DNA of 26,961 nucleotides from Dehalococcoidales bacterium (GCA_030603605.1 JAUVXN010000006.1:1-26961); one strand, 5' to 3'. Positions 16,252 to 24,844 are shown, numbered from the stretch's first letter. The notes: generated by a model not told the origin, from the sequence alone. Program-made: numbers and translations.

Positions 16252-16335
16252 CCGCTAGGGGTGCTCAAAAGCTGAGAGGCGATTTGATGCCAACCCTGTA
16301 AACCTGACCTCGGTAATGCGAGCGTAGGGAAGCGG
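16252..16335 (+). ncRNA. TPP riboswitch aptamer (THI element)
   Basis: All core segments of the thiamine pyrophosphate aptamer are present in order: the P1 arm CCGCT (16252-16256), GGGGTGC, the invariant GCTGAGA (16271-16277), AACCCT, ACCTGACCTCGGTAATGC, AGCGTAGGGA and the P1 closing arm AGCGG (16331-16335). TPP binding stabilises P1. It lies 69 bases ahead of the thiC start and should reduce thiC expression when TPP is plentiful. Confidence 0.96.
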
Positions 16336-16393
16336 CAGTAACTTAGACCAGGGGTCTTGCAGTAACCGCCGAAGCCCTTGGTTTTGGTTTTTT
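16332..16393 (+). terminator. Riboswitch expression platform with intrinsic terminator
   Basis: CCAGGGGT (16348-16355) pairs with GCCCTTGG (16374-16381), with G-T wobbles, and is followed by TTTTGGTTTTTT. An alternative pairing of GCGG (16332-16335, the P1 3' arm) with CCGC (16366-16369) crosses the terminator stem, so the two are mutually exclusive. Without TPP the freed P1 arm could block the terminator; with TPP the terminator forms. The thiC ribosome binding site GGAGGT starts directly after the T tract. An 8-base direct repeat GCAGTAAC occurs at 16335 and 16359. Confidence 0.7.
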
Positions 16394-16403
16394 GGAGGTA
16401 GAT

Positions 16404-17699
16404 ATGACTCAGCTAGAATCAGCAAGGAAAGCTATTATCTCCCCACAAATGAAGGTGGTGGCACAGACAGAAGGCGTGGAAGCTGAGTTTATTCGGCAGG
16501 GTGTGGCTAAGGGGACGATAGTAATTCCGGCTAATATCAACCATTCAAAACTCGTCCCTTGCGGAATAGGCGAGGGGTTGTCTACCAAAGTTAATGCCAA
16601 TATTGGCACCTCCTCTGACTTTGGCAATATTGATACTGAGCTGGAAAAGGTGCGAGTAGCTATTGCTTCTGGGGCGGATACCGTTATGGACCTGAGTACC
16701 GGTGGTGATATATCAGCCATTCGGCAGGCGATTATCGCCTCTAGTTCTGTACCAATAGGAACCGTCCCCATTTACCAGGCAGGGATTGAGGCAATAGAGA
16801 GACATGGTGCCATAGTTAAAATGACGGCTGATGACCTGTTTGCGGTCATTGAAAAACATGCCTGGGACGGTGTTGATTTCGCCACAGTTCATTGTGGTGT
16901 AACCCAGTCAGCCATTGACCGGCTTAAGCAGCAGGGCAGAGTAGCTGATGTTGTCTCTCGTGGGGGCGCTTTCCTGATAGGCTGGATGATCTACAATGAG
17001 CGTGAAAACCCCCTTTACGAGCAGTATGACCGCCTGCTGGAAATAGCTAGAGAGTTTGACATGACATTGAGCCTTGGTGATGGCATGCGTCCCGGTTGCC
17101 TGGCTGATGCCACCGATAGAGCCCAGGTGGAGGAGTTGCTCACTTTAGGGGAACTGGTGCAGCGGGCTCAGGAGGCTGGAGTCCAGGTAATGGTTGAAGG
17201 TCCGGGGCACCTGCCTCTGAACCAAATCGAGACCAATGTTCGTTTGCAGAAAGCCGTCTGCAAGGGGGCTCCTTTCTATGTGCTGGGTCCTCTGGTGACC
17301 GATATTGGTGCTGGCTATGACCATATCACCGGTGCTATCGGTGGTGCTATTGCCGCCGCGGCTGGTACCGATTTTCTATGCTATGTGACACCATCCGAAC
17401 ATCTTTCTCTACCCGACTTTGAAGATGTGAGGCAGGGGGTAATAGCCTCGCGCATCGCCGCTCATGCTGCTGACATAGTTAAGGGAGTAAAAGGCGCTGA
17501 AGAGTGGGATAGGAAGATGGCTATGGCTCGGAAGAAGCTTGACTGGGAAGAGCAGACCAGGCTTTCCTTGGACCCGGAGCGGTCTCGCCGGGTTCACCGT
17601 CAGCATGCTTCGGCTGGGTCAGCTTGCAGCATGTGTGGAAAATATTGTGCTATGGAACTTGTGGAGGAGTATTTGGGTGTCAAAGCACCTAAGTGCTAG
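16404..17699 (+). CDS. thiC: Phosphomethylpyrimidine synthase (HMP-P synthase), short form
   Basis: Radical SAM enzyme that converts aminoimidazole ribotide to hydroxymethylpyrimidine phosphate for thiamine synthesis. From the ATG at 16404 (GGAGGT four bases upstream) it has 431 residues, the short form without the N-terminal extension of E. coli ThiC. Visible are [49 protein letters not shown] [34 protein letters not shown] and YVTPSEHL. The C-terminal cluster site is C408, C411, C415 (CSMCGKYC), one residue tighter than CSMCGPKFC in E. coli. An open frame begins four codons earlier at a TTG inside the T tract, but the ribosome binding site supports the ATG. The TPP riboswitch upstream argues for ThiC rather than the B12-lower-ligand paralogue BzaF. 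Confidence 0.94.
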   Translation: MTQLESARKAIISPQMKVVAQTEGVEAEFIRQGVAKGTIVIPANINHSKLVPCGIGEGLSTKVNANIGTSSDFGNIDTELEKVRVAIASGADTVMDLSTGGDISAIRQAIIASSSVPIGTVPIYQAGIEAIERHGAIVKMTADDLFAVIEKHAWDGVDFATVHCGVTQSAIDRLKQQGRVADVVSRGGAFLIGWMIYNERENPLYEQYDRLLEIAREFDMTLSLGDGMRPGCLADATDRAQVEELLTLGELVQRAQEAGVQVMVEGPGHLPLNQIETNVRLQKAVCKGAPFYVLGPLVTDIGAGYDHITGAIGGAIAAAAGTDFLCYVTPSEHLSLPDFEDVRQGVIASRIAAHAADIVKGVKGAEEWDRKMAMARKKLDWEEQTRLSLDPERSRRVHRQHASAGSACSMCGKYCAMELVEEYLGVKAPKC

Positions 17700-17715
17700 C
17701 CTTTGACATAATGGT

Positions 17716-18837
17716 ATGGGTGGCGCATTTAATTTCGGCAAAATCTTTGGCATACGGTTCAGACTGCATTACAGCTGGTTCATAATATTTGTTTTAATAA
17801 CTTTTTCCCTCTCATGGCAATACTTCCCCCTCGCCTATCCCGGCTGGAGTAAGTTAACTTACTGGGTTACCGGCACATTTACCAGCTTATTATTCTTTGC
17901 CTCAGTGGTTGCTCATGAGTTAGCCCACAGCCTTGTCGGCAGAGCCAATGATATTCCGGTCAAAAGTATAACCCTCTTTCTTTTTGGTGGTATTGCTCAT
18001 ATGACCAGGGAGGCGGCACACCACGGTGCTGAATTAAAAATGGCAGCGGCTGGTCCCGCCTCCAGTTTGGCAATTGGTGGCTTATTTTTCTTACTCCATT
18101 TGTTGTTACAGGGTGTAAGCGAACCGGTGGCGGCTATGGCCTTCTGGCTGGCTCAGGTAAATGTGATACTGGCTGTTTTTAACCTCATCCCGGGGTTTCC
18201 TTTGGATGGTGGCCGTGTCTTCCGTTCCTTGCTCTGGCGCTTTAGCGGCGATTATAATCGCGCCACCCGAATTGCCACGCGGGTTGGGCAGGGCGTAGGC
18301 TGTCTTTTTATTCTGGGTGGTCTTTTAATATCCCTTCTTCTCCAGCAGTGGCTTAGTGGTCTTTGGCTGGCATTTATCGGCTGGTTTTTAAGCACCATGG
18401 CTTCAGTCAGTTACCGCCAGGCTCAGTGGCAGGGAGTGCTGCAGGGGGTTACTGCTTCAGAAATGATGACATCCGACTGTCCGGTAGTTGCTTCAGATGT
18501 TACTGTTAATCGTCTGGTTCAGGAGTACATCTTCTCTAGAGGACATCGGTGCTTTCTGGTAGCTGACGAAGGTGAACTAAAAGGGATTCTGACGTTGCAG
18601 AATATTAAAGCTGTCGCTCAGCCAGATTGGGAGGTCACCCAGGTAAGGAATATAATGACCCCGGTTGAGAAGCTAAAGATAGCCTATCCTGACCAGGATG
18701 CTCTGGGTGTACTGGAGCAGATGAATGAGAATGACATCAACCAGATGCCTGTGGTAAGCGAAGGGAGGGTTTTCGGTTTGATTGCCCGCGATAACCTGAT
18801 AAGATTCCTCCGCACCCGCTCTGAGTTAGAGAAGTAG
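17716..18837 (+). CDS. Site-2-protease-like M50 membrane metalloprotease with C-terminal CBS pair
   Basis: Intramembrane zinc protease of the SpoIVFB/M50 type. The 373-residue protein has membrane helices around 17-35 and 50-66, the zinc site HELAH (67-71), further helices about 110-132 and 140-158, the third-ligand motif NLIPGFPLDGGR (156-167), and helices about 192-210 and 213-232. Residues about 245-370 form two CBS motifs (MTSDCPVVASDVTV; NIMTPVEKLKI...MPVVSEGRVFGLIARD), which usually bind adenine nucleotides and regulate activity. The gene follows thiC by 16 bases and may be read from the same transcript. No clear ribosome binding site precedes the ATG. Its substrate cannot be inferred here. 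Confidence 0.9.
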   Translation: MGGAFNFGKIFGIRFRLHYSWFIIFVLITFSLSWQYFPLAYPGWSKLTYWVTGTFTSLLFFASVVAHELAHSLVGRANDIPVKSITLFLFGGIAHMTREAAHHGAELKMAAAGPASSLAIGGLFFLLHLLLQGVSEPVAAMAFWLAQVNVILAVFNLIPGFPLDGGRVFRSLLWRFSGDYNRATRIATRVGQGVGCLFILGGLLISLLLQQWLSGLWLAFIGWFLSTMASVSYRQAQWQGVLQGVTASEMMTSDCPVVASDVTVNRLVQEYIFSRGHRCFLVADEGELKGILTLQNIKAVAQPDWEVTQVRNIMTPVEKLKIAYPDQDALGVLEQMNENDINQMPVVSEGRVFGLIARDNLIRFLRTRSELEK

Positions 18838-18901
18838 TTCTTAACCTCACCACTGTTGCCTGAGACCGCTTTGGAAGCACTGAACCTATACAATAAGTCG
18901 T

Positions 18902-19165
18902 CTATTTCTGTGTCGGAGCCCGATGCAGCTCAACCGCCCTGGTGATTCGCCCGTCTGCCATTTGAACATCCATCTGAACGGAGTACTCGTATTTATCATC
19001 GTTAAACTCTGTGTGAACGAGCCAGCCTTGCTTCGGTTCCTTAAACAGTGGAAACCGGTCAGCTTTGAGTATCTTGATGTTTTGCATGGCGCTGCCGTAT
19101 AAAGCCTTAACGGCTTTGGCTACCAGGGGCTTTAACTCGGTTGCATTATTCACCGGTTTGTCCAT
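18902..19165 (-). CDS. Small hypothetical protein
   Basis: I do not recognise this family. From the ATG at 19165, which has AAGGAGGG four bases upstream, it encodes 87 residues; an open frame starts six codons earlier but lacks such a site. The N-terminal half looks helical (ELKPLVAKAVKALYGS). The C-terminal half looks like beta strands: GWLVHTEFNDDKYEYSVQMDVQMADGRITRAVELHR. There is no cysteine, membrane segment or signal peptide. The strand pattern recalls GvpO-like or small alpha/beta proteins, but no gas-vesicle genes are near, so I give no function. It has its own promoter and is divergent from glmM and convergent with the M50 gene. Confidence 0.75.
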   Translation of the reverse strand: MDKPVNNATELKPLVAKAVKALYGSAMQNIKILKADRFPLFKEPKQGWLVHTEFNDDKYEYSVQMDVQMADGRITRAVELHRAPTQK

Positions 19166-19231
19166 ACCACCCTCCTTCGTCACCGCGCTTGATGGCGCCT
19201 GTAGCTCTCTGGGTCATACTCCCTGCTTATA

Positions 19232-19259
19232 ATTATATTTTAGCACGTCTGAAAGTGAA
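19232..19259 (-). promoter_or_regulatory. Candidate promoter of the small hypothetical gene
   Basis: On the minus strand TTCACT (19259-19254) and a perfect TATAAT (19237-19232) are 16 bases apart. The start would be near 19225, giving a leader of about 60 bases. Confidence 0.5.
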
Positions 19260-19301
19260 TGAATATACATTAAGAAGGTGAGGTTAATAAATATTCCGTG
19301 G

Positions 19302-19329
19302 TTGACATTTGGGCTCATAGTAGTAGAAT
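19302..19329 (+). promoter_or_regulatory. Candidate promoter of the amino-sugar cluster
   Basis: A perfect TTGACA (19302-19307) and TAGAAT (19324-19329, 5/6) are 16 bases apart. The ATG of glmM is at 19339, only ten bases after the -10, so the transcript should be leaderless or nearly so. Confidence 0.6.
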
Positions 19330-19338
19330 TAAGGCAAA

Positions 19339-20634
19339 ATGGGACTTTTTGGTACATCTGGCATACGAGGTCTTTTTGACGAGAGTCAGGTCTATCTGGC
19401 ATTGAAGGTCGGGCTGGCGGTAGGGAAGATTTATGGTAATGTGGTAGTGGGCAGTGATACCAGGACTTCTAGCGATGTCCTGAAACATGCCCTCATTTCC
19501 GGACTGCTTGCCGCCGGCTGTAGGTGTGAGGACGCTGGCATTGCACCTACGCCTACGCTTGGTTTTGTCACCAGAAAGTTTGATGCTGGAGTGGTGATTA
19601 CTGCTTCACATAATCTTCCACAATATAATGGTATAAAACTCTTGAATCCGGACGGCTCTGCCTTTGATTCTTCTCAGCAAAGACAGATAGAAGAAATGAT
19701 TTCAAATGACTCCTTCGGTGTTGCTCCATGGGAGGAGATTAAAGGAAGTGGCATCCAGAATGGAGTGATTAAGCAGCATATTGAGCGCATACTGCAGGAT
19801 TTTCCAGCTGAGTTGAAGCTCAAGCTGGTATTGGATTGCGGTTGTGGCGCTGCCTCTGTGATCACCCCTTATCTATTGAGAAAGTTGGGGTGTGAGGTGG
19901 TAGAGATAAACTGTTATCCCAGTGGTTTCTTCCCCCGTGGCATTGAGCCGACCGAATCCAATCTGCAGGATTTAGTGAAGGCAACGAGTGAGTTTGATGC
20001 CGATTTAGGCATTGCCCATGACGGGGATGGTGATAGAATGATGGCGGTGGATGACAGGGGCAGGTTTATTTCCGGAGATAAGTTGCTGGTAATTTTTGCC
20101 CAGGCGCTGAAGGCAAAAGAAGTGGTTACTACCGTAGATGCCTCTATGGCAATTGATGAAATGGGGTTTAGCATCCGGCGAACCAGGGTAGGGGATACCT
20201 GTGTGTCTGAGGAACTCAAGAACGGTGGTGATTTTGGAGGTGAGCCATCGGGAAGCTGGATTTTCCCCAGTATCTCACTATGCCCCGATGGCATCTATGC
20301 TGCGGCTCAGGTTGTAGCTATAGCTAACCAGCGAAAATTATCAGAGTTAGTTGATAGTATACCCGGTTATCCTCTCCTCCGTGGTAATATCAGTAGTGAG
20401 GGGGTAGTAATGTCCGGTCTAGAACCGCAATTAATGGCTATGAAGCCGTTATCGGTAGATAATGTTGATGGCATTAAGCTGAACTTCAAAGATGGCTGGT
20501 TGCTTATCAGAGCCTCAGGCACTGAGCCTATAATTAGGTTGACGGCTGAAGCCAAAAGCGAGACACGAGTACACCAGCTATATGATAAAGGCATCAGGGC
20601 AATCAAGAATTGTATTAAGGAGAGAGTGGCTTGA
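19339..20634 (+). CDS. glmM: Phosphoglucosamine mutase-like phosphohexomutase
   Basis: Alpha-D-phosphohexomutase converting glucosamine-6-phosphate to glucosamine-1-phosphate, the step after GlmS. The 431-residue protein has FGTSGIRG near the start, the active-site serine S90 in TASHN (88-92), the metal loop DGDGDR (228-233), the sugar-binding GEPSGSW (301-307) and the phosphate-binding RASGTEP (391-397). The residue after TASHN is Leu instead of the usual Pro. The sequence style is closer to archaeal-type mutases than to E. coli GlmM, so phosphomannomutase or phosphoglucomutase activity cannot be excluded. The neighbouring nucleotidyltransferases and glmS make GlmM the best reading. Its stop overlaps the next start (TTGA). 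Confidence 0.85.
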   Translation: MGLFGTSGIRGLFDESQVYLALKVGLAVGKIYGNVVVGSDTRTSSDVLKHALISGLLAAGCRCEDAGIAPTPTLGFVTRKFDAGVVITASHNLPQYNGIKLLNPDGSAFDSSQQRQIEEMISNDSFGVAPWEEIKGSGIQNGVIKQHIERILQDFPAELKLKLVLDCGCGAASVITPYLLRKLGCEVVEINCYPSGFFPRGIEPTESNLQDLVKATSEFDADLGIAHDGDGDRMMAVDDRGRFISGDKLLVIFAQALKAKEVVTTVDASMAIDEMGFSIRRTRVGDTCVSEELKNGGDFGGEPSGSWIFPSISLCPDGIYAAAQVVAIANQRKLSELVDSIPGYPLLRGNISSEGVVMSGLEPQLMAMKPLSVDNVDGIKLNFKDGWLLIRASGTEPIIRLTAEAKSETRVHQLYDKGIRAIKNCIKERVA

Positions 20635-21833
20635 AGGCAATTATTTTAGCTGCTGGCGAAGGTAGCCGGATGCGTCCTCTCACTTATACTCGACCTAAGG
20701 TGATGCTACCTGTAGCCAATAAGCCTATCCTGGAGCACTTGCTCGTTGAAGCTGGCCAGGCGGGTATCAGGGAGTTTATTTTCATTGTTGGCTACTGTGA
20801 TGAGCAGGTGCGTGGTTATTTCGGTAAGGGGGAGAAATGGGGGGTAAATATAGTCTATTGTAACCAGAGAAAGCAACTGGGTACGGCTGATGCGCTCAAA
20901 ATGACTGAAGGCTTAGTAGATGGAAATTTTCTGGTAATGAACGGGGATATTATTGTTAACCAGAAAGACATCAAAACTTTAGCTGGTAAGAGTGATAATA
21001 CCCTTAGTGTAATTGAGGTCGGGGATACAACTGATTTAGGAATGGTTGAGTTAAGCAAGGATAAAGTAGTCCGTATTTATGAGAAAGTGAAAACTCCCCC
21101 ATCCCACACCGCCAATGCCGGGGTATATCTGTTCACTCCAGAAATATTTAGCGCTATATCCATGACATCAAAATCACCCCGCGGAGAGTATGAGATAACC
21201 GATTCCTTGCAGTTGATGATAGATAAGGGACATCATGTTTCTTATCAGAAAATTGATTATTGGCTTGACCTTAGCTACCCCTGGCATCTGCTAACCGCCA
21301 ATGAATCACTACTGGCAGGGATTGAGTCGCAGAACCTGGGTGAGCTAGAAGAGAATGTGGTGATTAAGGAAGTCGTTTCTATCGGCAAGAATACAGTAGT
21401 AAAGTCAGGCTCCTATATAGTCGGTCCGGTGATAATTGGACAGAACTGTGAAATTGGCCCGAACTGCTATATTCGTCCTTATTCTGCTATTGGTGATAGT
21501 TGCCATATCGGCAGCGCCGTAGAAGTCAAAAGCTCCATAGTTATGAGGGGCAGTAAGATTCCTCACCATAACTATGTGGGCGACAGCATTATTGGTGAGG
21601 AGTGCAATTTTGGTGCCGGTACCAAGGTTGCCAATTTGAGACTGGATGAAAAAGAGGTATGGGCTGGTGGCATAAATACCAGGAGGCGTAAACTGGGGGC
21701 TATAATCGGGGACAGGGTTGAAACTGGTATTAACGCCAGCATTAATGTCGGTAGTATAATTGGCAATAATACCCTTATCGGACCGGGGGCTATAGCCAGT
21801 GGAGTTATTTTACCAGATTCAAGGGTATTTTGA
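20631..21833 (+). CDS. GlmU-like sugar-1-phosphate nucleotidyltransferase/acetyltransferase (archaeal type)
   Basis: Two-domain enzyme. The N-terminal nucleotidyltransferase domain has LAAGEGSRMRPLT (6-18), RPKVMLPV (21-28) and NGDI (104-107). The C-terminal left-handed beta-helix (about 240-400) is made of hexapeptide repeats such as IIGQNCEIGPN. It contains PHHNYVGDSIIGEECNFGAGT (311-331), which matches the E. coli GlmU acetyltransferase region HLTYLGD...NIGAGT including the catalytic His. It probably acetylates glucosamine-1-phosphate and makes UDP-GlcNAc, like the Sulfolobus ST0452 type. The start is TTG at 20631, overlapping the mutase stop, with AAGGAG eight to ten bases upstream. At 400 residues it is shorter than bacterial GlmU (about 455). 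Confidence 0.85.
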   Translation: MKAIILAAGEGSRMRPLTYTRPKVMLPVANKPILEHLLVEAGQAGIREFIFIVGYCDEQVRGYFGKGEKWGVNIVYCNQRKQLGTADALKMTEGLVDGNFLVMNGDIIVNQKDIKTLAGKSDNTLSVIEVGDTTDLGMVELSKDKVVRIYEKVKTPPSHTANAGVYLFTPEIFSAISMTSKSPRGEYEITDSLQLMIDKGHHVSYQKIDYWLDLSYPWHLLTANESLLAGIESQNLGELEENVVIKEVVSIGKNTVVKSGSYIVGPVIIGQNCEIGPNCYIRPYSAIGDSCHIGSAVEVKSSIVMRGSKIPHHNYVGDSIIGEECNFGAGTKVANLRLDEKEVWAGGINTRRRKLGAIIGDRVETGINASINVGSIIGNNTLIGPGAIASGVILPDSRVF

Positions 21834-21844
21834 GGGGGTACGTA

Positions 21845-23020
21845 ATGAAGCAAGCGGTGATTCTAGCGGCAGGCGAAGGGCAAAGACTCAGACCATTTAC
21901 TGTTAATCGGCCCAAGGTAATGCTGTCCATAGCTGATAAGCCAATACTACAGTATGTGGTTGAATCATTAGCTCAAAACGGTATTCGTAACATTGTGCTC
22001 ATAGTTGGCTACAGAAAAGAGCAGGTATTTGATTATATGGGCTCGGGAGAACAATTTGGCGTTGAAATAACCTATGTAACTCAGGGGAAGCAATTGGGCA
22101 CAGCTCATGCCCTGGCTCAGGCTAAGGAAGTAATCGAGAAGGAGTTTCTGGTGTTGCCCGGAGACAATCTAATTGGAGCTGATACCATTGCCCAGTTTGT
22201 GGCGATAAAGCCCGAAGCAGTGCTGGTCAAGAGGGTGGATAACCCGGCGAGATACGGGGTGGTGACTATAGAACGCGGTAAGGTGGCGGAAGTTGTCGAG
22301 AAGCCCGAGCAGGCTATAAGCAACATAGTCAGCACCGGAATTTATTCCTTTACTAAACAGATTTTTGACTTTATTGAACCAGAGCTGGGTCTTCCTGACG
22401 TTATCAATAATATGATAGCCCAGGGGTACTCTATTAAGACTAGGGAAACAGACGGCACCTGGCTTGATGTAATCTACCCATGGGATATATTGGATCTTAA
22501 TGGTGCCATTCTTCGCCAGATTCAGGCTAGCTTGGGCGGCACAATTGAGACGGGTGTTTCACTAAAAGGGCAGGTCTCGGTGGGGAAAGATACGGTGATA
22601 CGGTCTAATTCCTACATAGCCGGTCCGGTAGTTATCGGCAATGGTTGTGACATAGGGCCTAATGTCTGCATCCTACCGGCTACCAGCATCGGCAACAATG
22701 TAGTTATTTCACCATTTACTCAAATCAAAAACAGCGTTATTGGCGATGATGTTAATATCGGCCCTTGTTGTACCATACAGGATTCAGTTATTGATAAAAG
22801 CTGTATTATAAAAGGGCACTTTACTGCTTGCAGTGACGAGAATGAGGTCAGAGTTAATCATGAGCACCATCTGGTGAGTGTCGGGGCGATGCTGGGCGAG
22901 GGTTGCAGCCTGGGCAATAGCGTGGTAGCTCATCCCGGGGTTATTGTGGGTAACTATAGTCAAATTCAACCACTGAGGCTGATTAGTGGTAAGCTCCCTG
23001 ACCGGAGCTTGGTATTTTAA
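21845..23020 (+). CDS. Second sugar-1-phosphate nucleotidyltransferase with beta-helix domain
   Basis: Paralogue of the preceding gene, 391 residues from the ATG at 21845 (GAGGGGG six bases upstream; the frame is open from a TTG at 21830 that overlaps the previous stop). The N-terminal domain keeps LAAGEGQRLRPFT (7-19) and RPKVMLSI (22-29). The beta-helix repeats are present (IGNGCDIGPN, IGNNVVISPF, IGDDVNIGPC). The acetyltransferase signature HHNYVGD...GAGT of the first copy is missing, replaced by a divergent stretch with SDENEVRVNHEHH. It is therefore more likely a nucleotidyltransferase only, using for example UTP or dTTP with glucose-1-phosphate or GlcN/GlcNAc-1-phosphate. Exact substrates cannot be read from sequence. 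Confidence 0.82.
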   Translation: MKQAVILAAGEGQRLRPFTVNRPKVMLSIADKPILQYVVESLAQNGIRNIVLIVGYRKEQVFDYMGSGEQFGVEITYVTQGKQLGTAHALAQAKEVIEKEFLVLPGDNLIGADTIAQFVAIKPEAVLVKRVDNPARYGVVTIERGKVAEVVEKPEQAISNIVSTGIYSFTKQIFDFIEPELGLPDVINNMIAQGYSIKTRETDGTWLDVIYPWDILDLNGAILRQIQASLGGTIETGVSLKGQVSVGKDTVIRSNSYIAGPVVIGNGCDIGPNVCILPATSIGNNVVISPFTQIKNSVIGDDVNIGPCCTIQDSVIDKSCIIKGHFTACSDENEVRVNHEHHLVSVGAMLGEGCSLGNSVVAHPGVIVGNYSQIQPLRLISGKLPDRSLVF

Positions 23021-23062
23021 CCTCATCACTTTTGATGGGAAATTAACGGAGAGCTTTCAATT

Positions 23063-24844
23063 ATGTGTGGTATTGTAGGTTATATTGGAGAAAGACAGGC
23101 TCAATCTATTCTGCTTAGCTGTCTACACCGACTGGAGTACCGGGGCTATGATTCCTGTGGCATAGCTGTGGGAAGCGACGTTGAGGTGTATAAGGATGCG
23201 GTCAGGGTGAAGGTGCTGGAAAAGATGTCGCCATCGCTTACCGGGGTTGTTGGCATTGGTCATACCAGGTGGGCGACCCATGGTGAACCATCTCAGATAA
23301 ATGCTCACCCACACTGTGATTGTACCGGCAGAATTGCCGTGGTGCACAATGGGATAATAAATAATTTCCAGAAATTAAGGCAACAGCTAACCAGTGAAGG
23401 GCATAATTTTATTTCGGAGACAGATACCGAGGTGATACCGCATCTGATTGAGAAGTATTATGATGGTGATTTGGAAAAGGCGGTAGAAACCGCTCTGCGT
23501 GAAATAGATGGTTCCTATGCCATCATTGTGTTGATGGCTGGTGAGCCTGAATTAGTAGTTGCCAGGAAGGATAGCCCGTTGATTATTGCTGTGGGCGACC
23601 GAGAAAACTTTATCGCCTCGGATGTGCCAGCAATACTGAATTATACCAGTAGAGTTATATATTTAGAGGATGATGATATCGGGGTTATTACCACAGATAG
23701 TATAAAGATTAGAAGAGGCGGTGCAGAGGTTAACAGAAAAGAGCACAAGATTTTGTGGAGTGTAGAAGATGCTCAAAAGGCAGGCTATGAGCACTTTATG
23801 CTTAAGGAAATCCACGAACAGCCTAAAGTGATACGGGATACCATCGGTGGGTACGTATCAATGACTGAACCGATAGCCGATTTAGCCCTGTTGGGAGACG
23901 CTGGCTTGGAAGATATGCTCATTTTGGCTTGTGGCACTTCTTATCATGCTGCTCTGTTGGGTAAATATATTATAGAGGAGCTTATCAGAATTCCGGTGAG
24001 GGCTGAACTGGCTTCTGAGTTCAACTACTGGGGTCAAACCTCAGCCAGAAGCAGAACAATTGTCATTACCCAGTCTGGTGAGACAGCAGATGCGCTTAAA
24101 GCCATGAAAAGGCTGAAAGGAGAAGGATGCCGGGTGATAGCCATTACTAATGTGGTGGGTAGCACTGCCAGCCGAATTGCCGACCAGATTGTTTATACCC
24201 GGGCAGGTCCAGAGATAAGCGTGCCAGCTACCAAGAGCTTTATAGCTCAACTCATGGCGTTATACTGGCTAGCCTTACCATATTCGAAAATTGATATTAG
24301 AAGGTTAGACAGCCTCATTATGGGACTAAGACAAATGCCAGGTAAAGTCCAACAGGTATTAGATAATGAGGCTGTAATTTCGGAGTGTGCCAGGCAACTG
24401 TCAAAGTATCAGGATGTATTCTTCATTAGTAGGGGGATAAACTTCCCGGTGGCTCTGGAGGGGGCACTCAAGCTAAAGGAGATTTCCTATATTCATGCTG
24501 AAGGTTGTGCGGCTGGAGAGCTAAAACATGGCCCCTTTGCCTTACTGGGCAGTGATACGCCGGTCGTGGCTATCGTCGCTCAGGATAATACCTATGAGGC
24601 TATGCTGACCAATATCAAGGAGGTCAAAGCTAGGCGGTCTCCGGTGATAGCAGTGGTTGAGGAGGGCGATGAGGAAGTCGGGGAATTGGTTGATTCAGTC
24701 ATTAGCGTGCCTCAGGTTGATGCCATATTTTCCCCGGTGATAAATACAGTGGTCATGCAGCTGTTGGCCTACTATACAGCAAAACAGAGAGGTTGCCCCA
24801 TAGACTTCCCACGGAATTTAGCTAAAAGTGTAACCGTGGAATAG
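23063..24844 (+). CDS. glmS: Glutamine-fructose-6-phosphate aminotransferase (isomerizing)
   Basis: First enzyme of amino-sugar synthesis: fructose-6-phosphate plus glutamine give glucosamine-6-phosphate. The 593-residue protein starts MCGIVGYIG with the nucleophile Cys2 for glutamine hydrolysis, followed by TRWATHGEPSQINAHPH (68-84) and VHNGIINNF. Two SIS sugar-isomerase domains follow, with CGTSYHAALLGK, TQSGETADALKA, PATKSFIAQL, ISRGINFPVALEGALKLKE and HAEGCAAGELKHGP. The C-terminus DFPRNLAKSVTVE is diagnostic. The ATG at 23063 has GGAGAG nine bases upstream. The 42-base gap upstream is too short for a glmS ribozyme. It is the last gene of the glm cluster. Confidence 0.96.
   Translation: MCGIVGYIGERQAQSILLSCLHRLEYRGYDSCGIAVGSDVEVYKDAVRVKVLEKMSPSLTGVVGIGHTRWATHGEPSQINAHPHCDCTGRIAVVHNGIINNFQKLRQQLTSEGHNFISETDTEVIPHLIEKYYDGDLEKAVETALREIDGSYAIIVLMAGEPELVVARKDSPLIIAVGDRENFIASDVPAILNYTSRVIYLEDDDIGVITTDSIKIRRGGAEVNRKEHKILWSVEDAQKAGYEHFMLKEIHEQPKVIRDTIGGYVSMTEPIADLALLGDAGLEDMLILACGTSYHAALLGKYIIEELIRIPVRAELASEFNYWGQTSARSRTIVITQSGETADALKAMKRLKGEGCRVIAITNVVGSTASRIADQIVYTRAGPEISVPATKSFIAQLMALYWLALPYSKIDIRRLDSLIMGLRQMPGKVQQVLDNEAVISECARQLSKYQDVFFISRGINFPVALEGALKLKEISYIHAEGCAAGELKHGPFALLGSDTPVVAIVAQDNTYEAMLTNIKEVKARRSPVIAVVEEGDEEVGELVDSVISVPQVDAIFSPVINTVVMQLLAYYTAKQRGCPIDFPRNLAKSVTVE

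Noticed and set aside
16404..17699. BzaF (hydroxybenzimidazole synthase) instead of ThiC
   Set aside because: A TPP riboswitch with all core motifs controls the gene and a thiamine-binding protein lies next door. BzaF genes are expected under cobalamin control.
18902..19165. GvpO-like gas vesicle protein
   Set aside because: Only a vague strand pattern resembles GvpO; its diagnostic tail is absent and no other gvp genes are nearby.
23021..23062. glmS ribozyme upstream of glmS
   Set aside because: The gap is only 42 bases, far too short for the ribozyme core.
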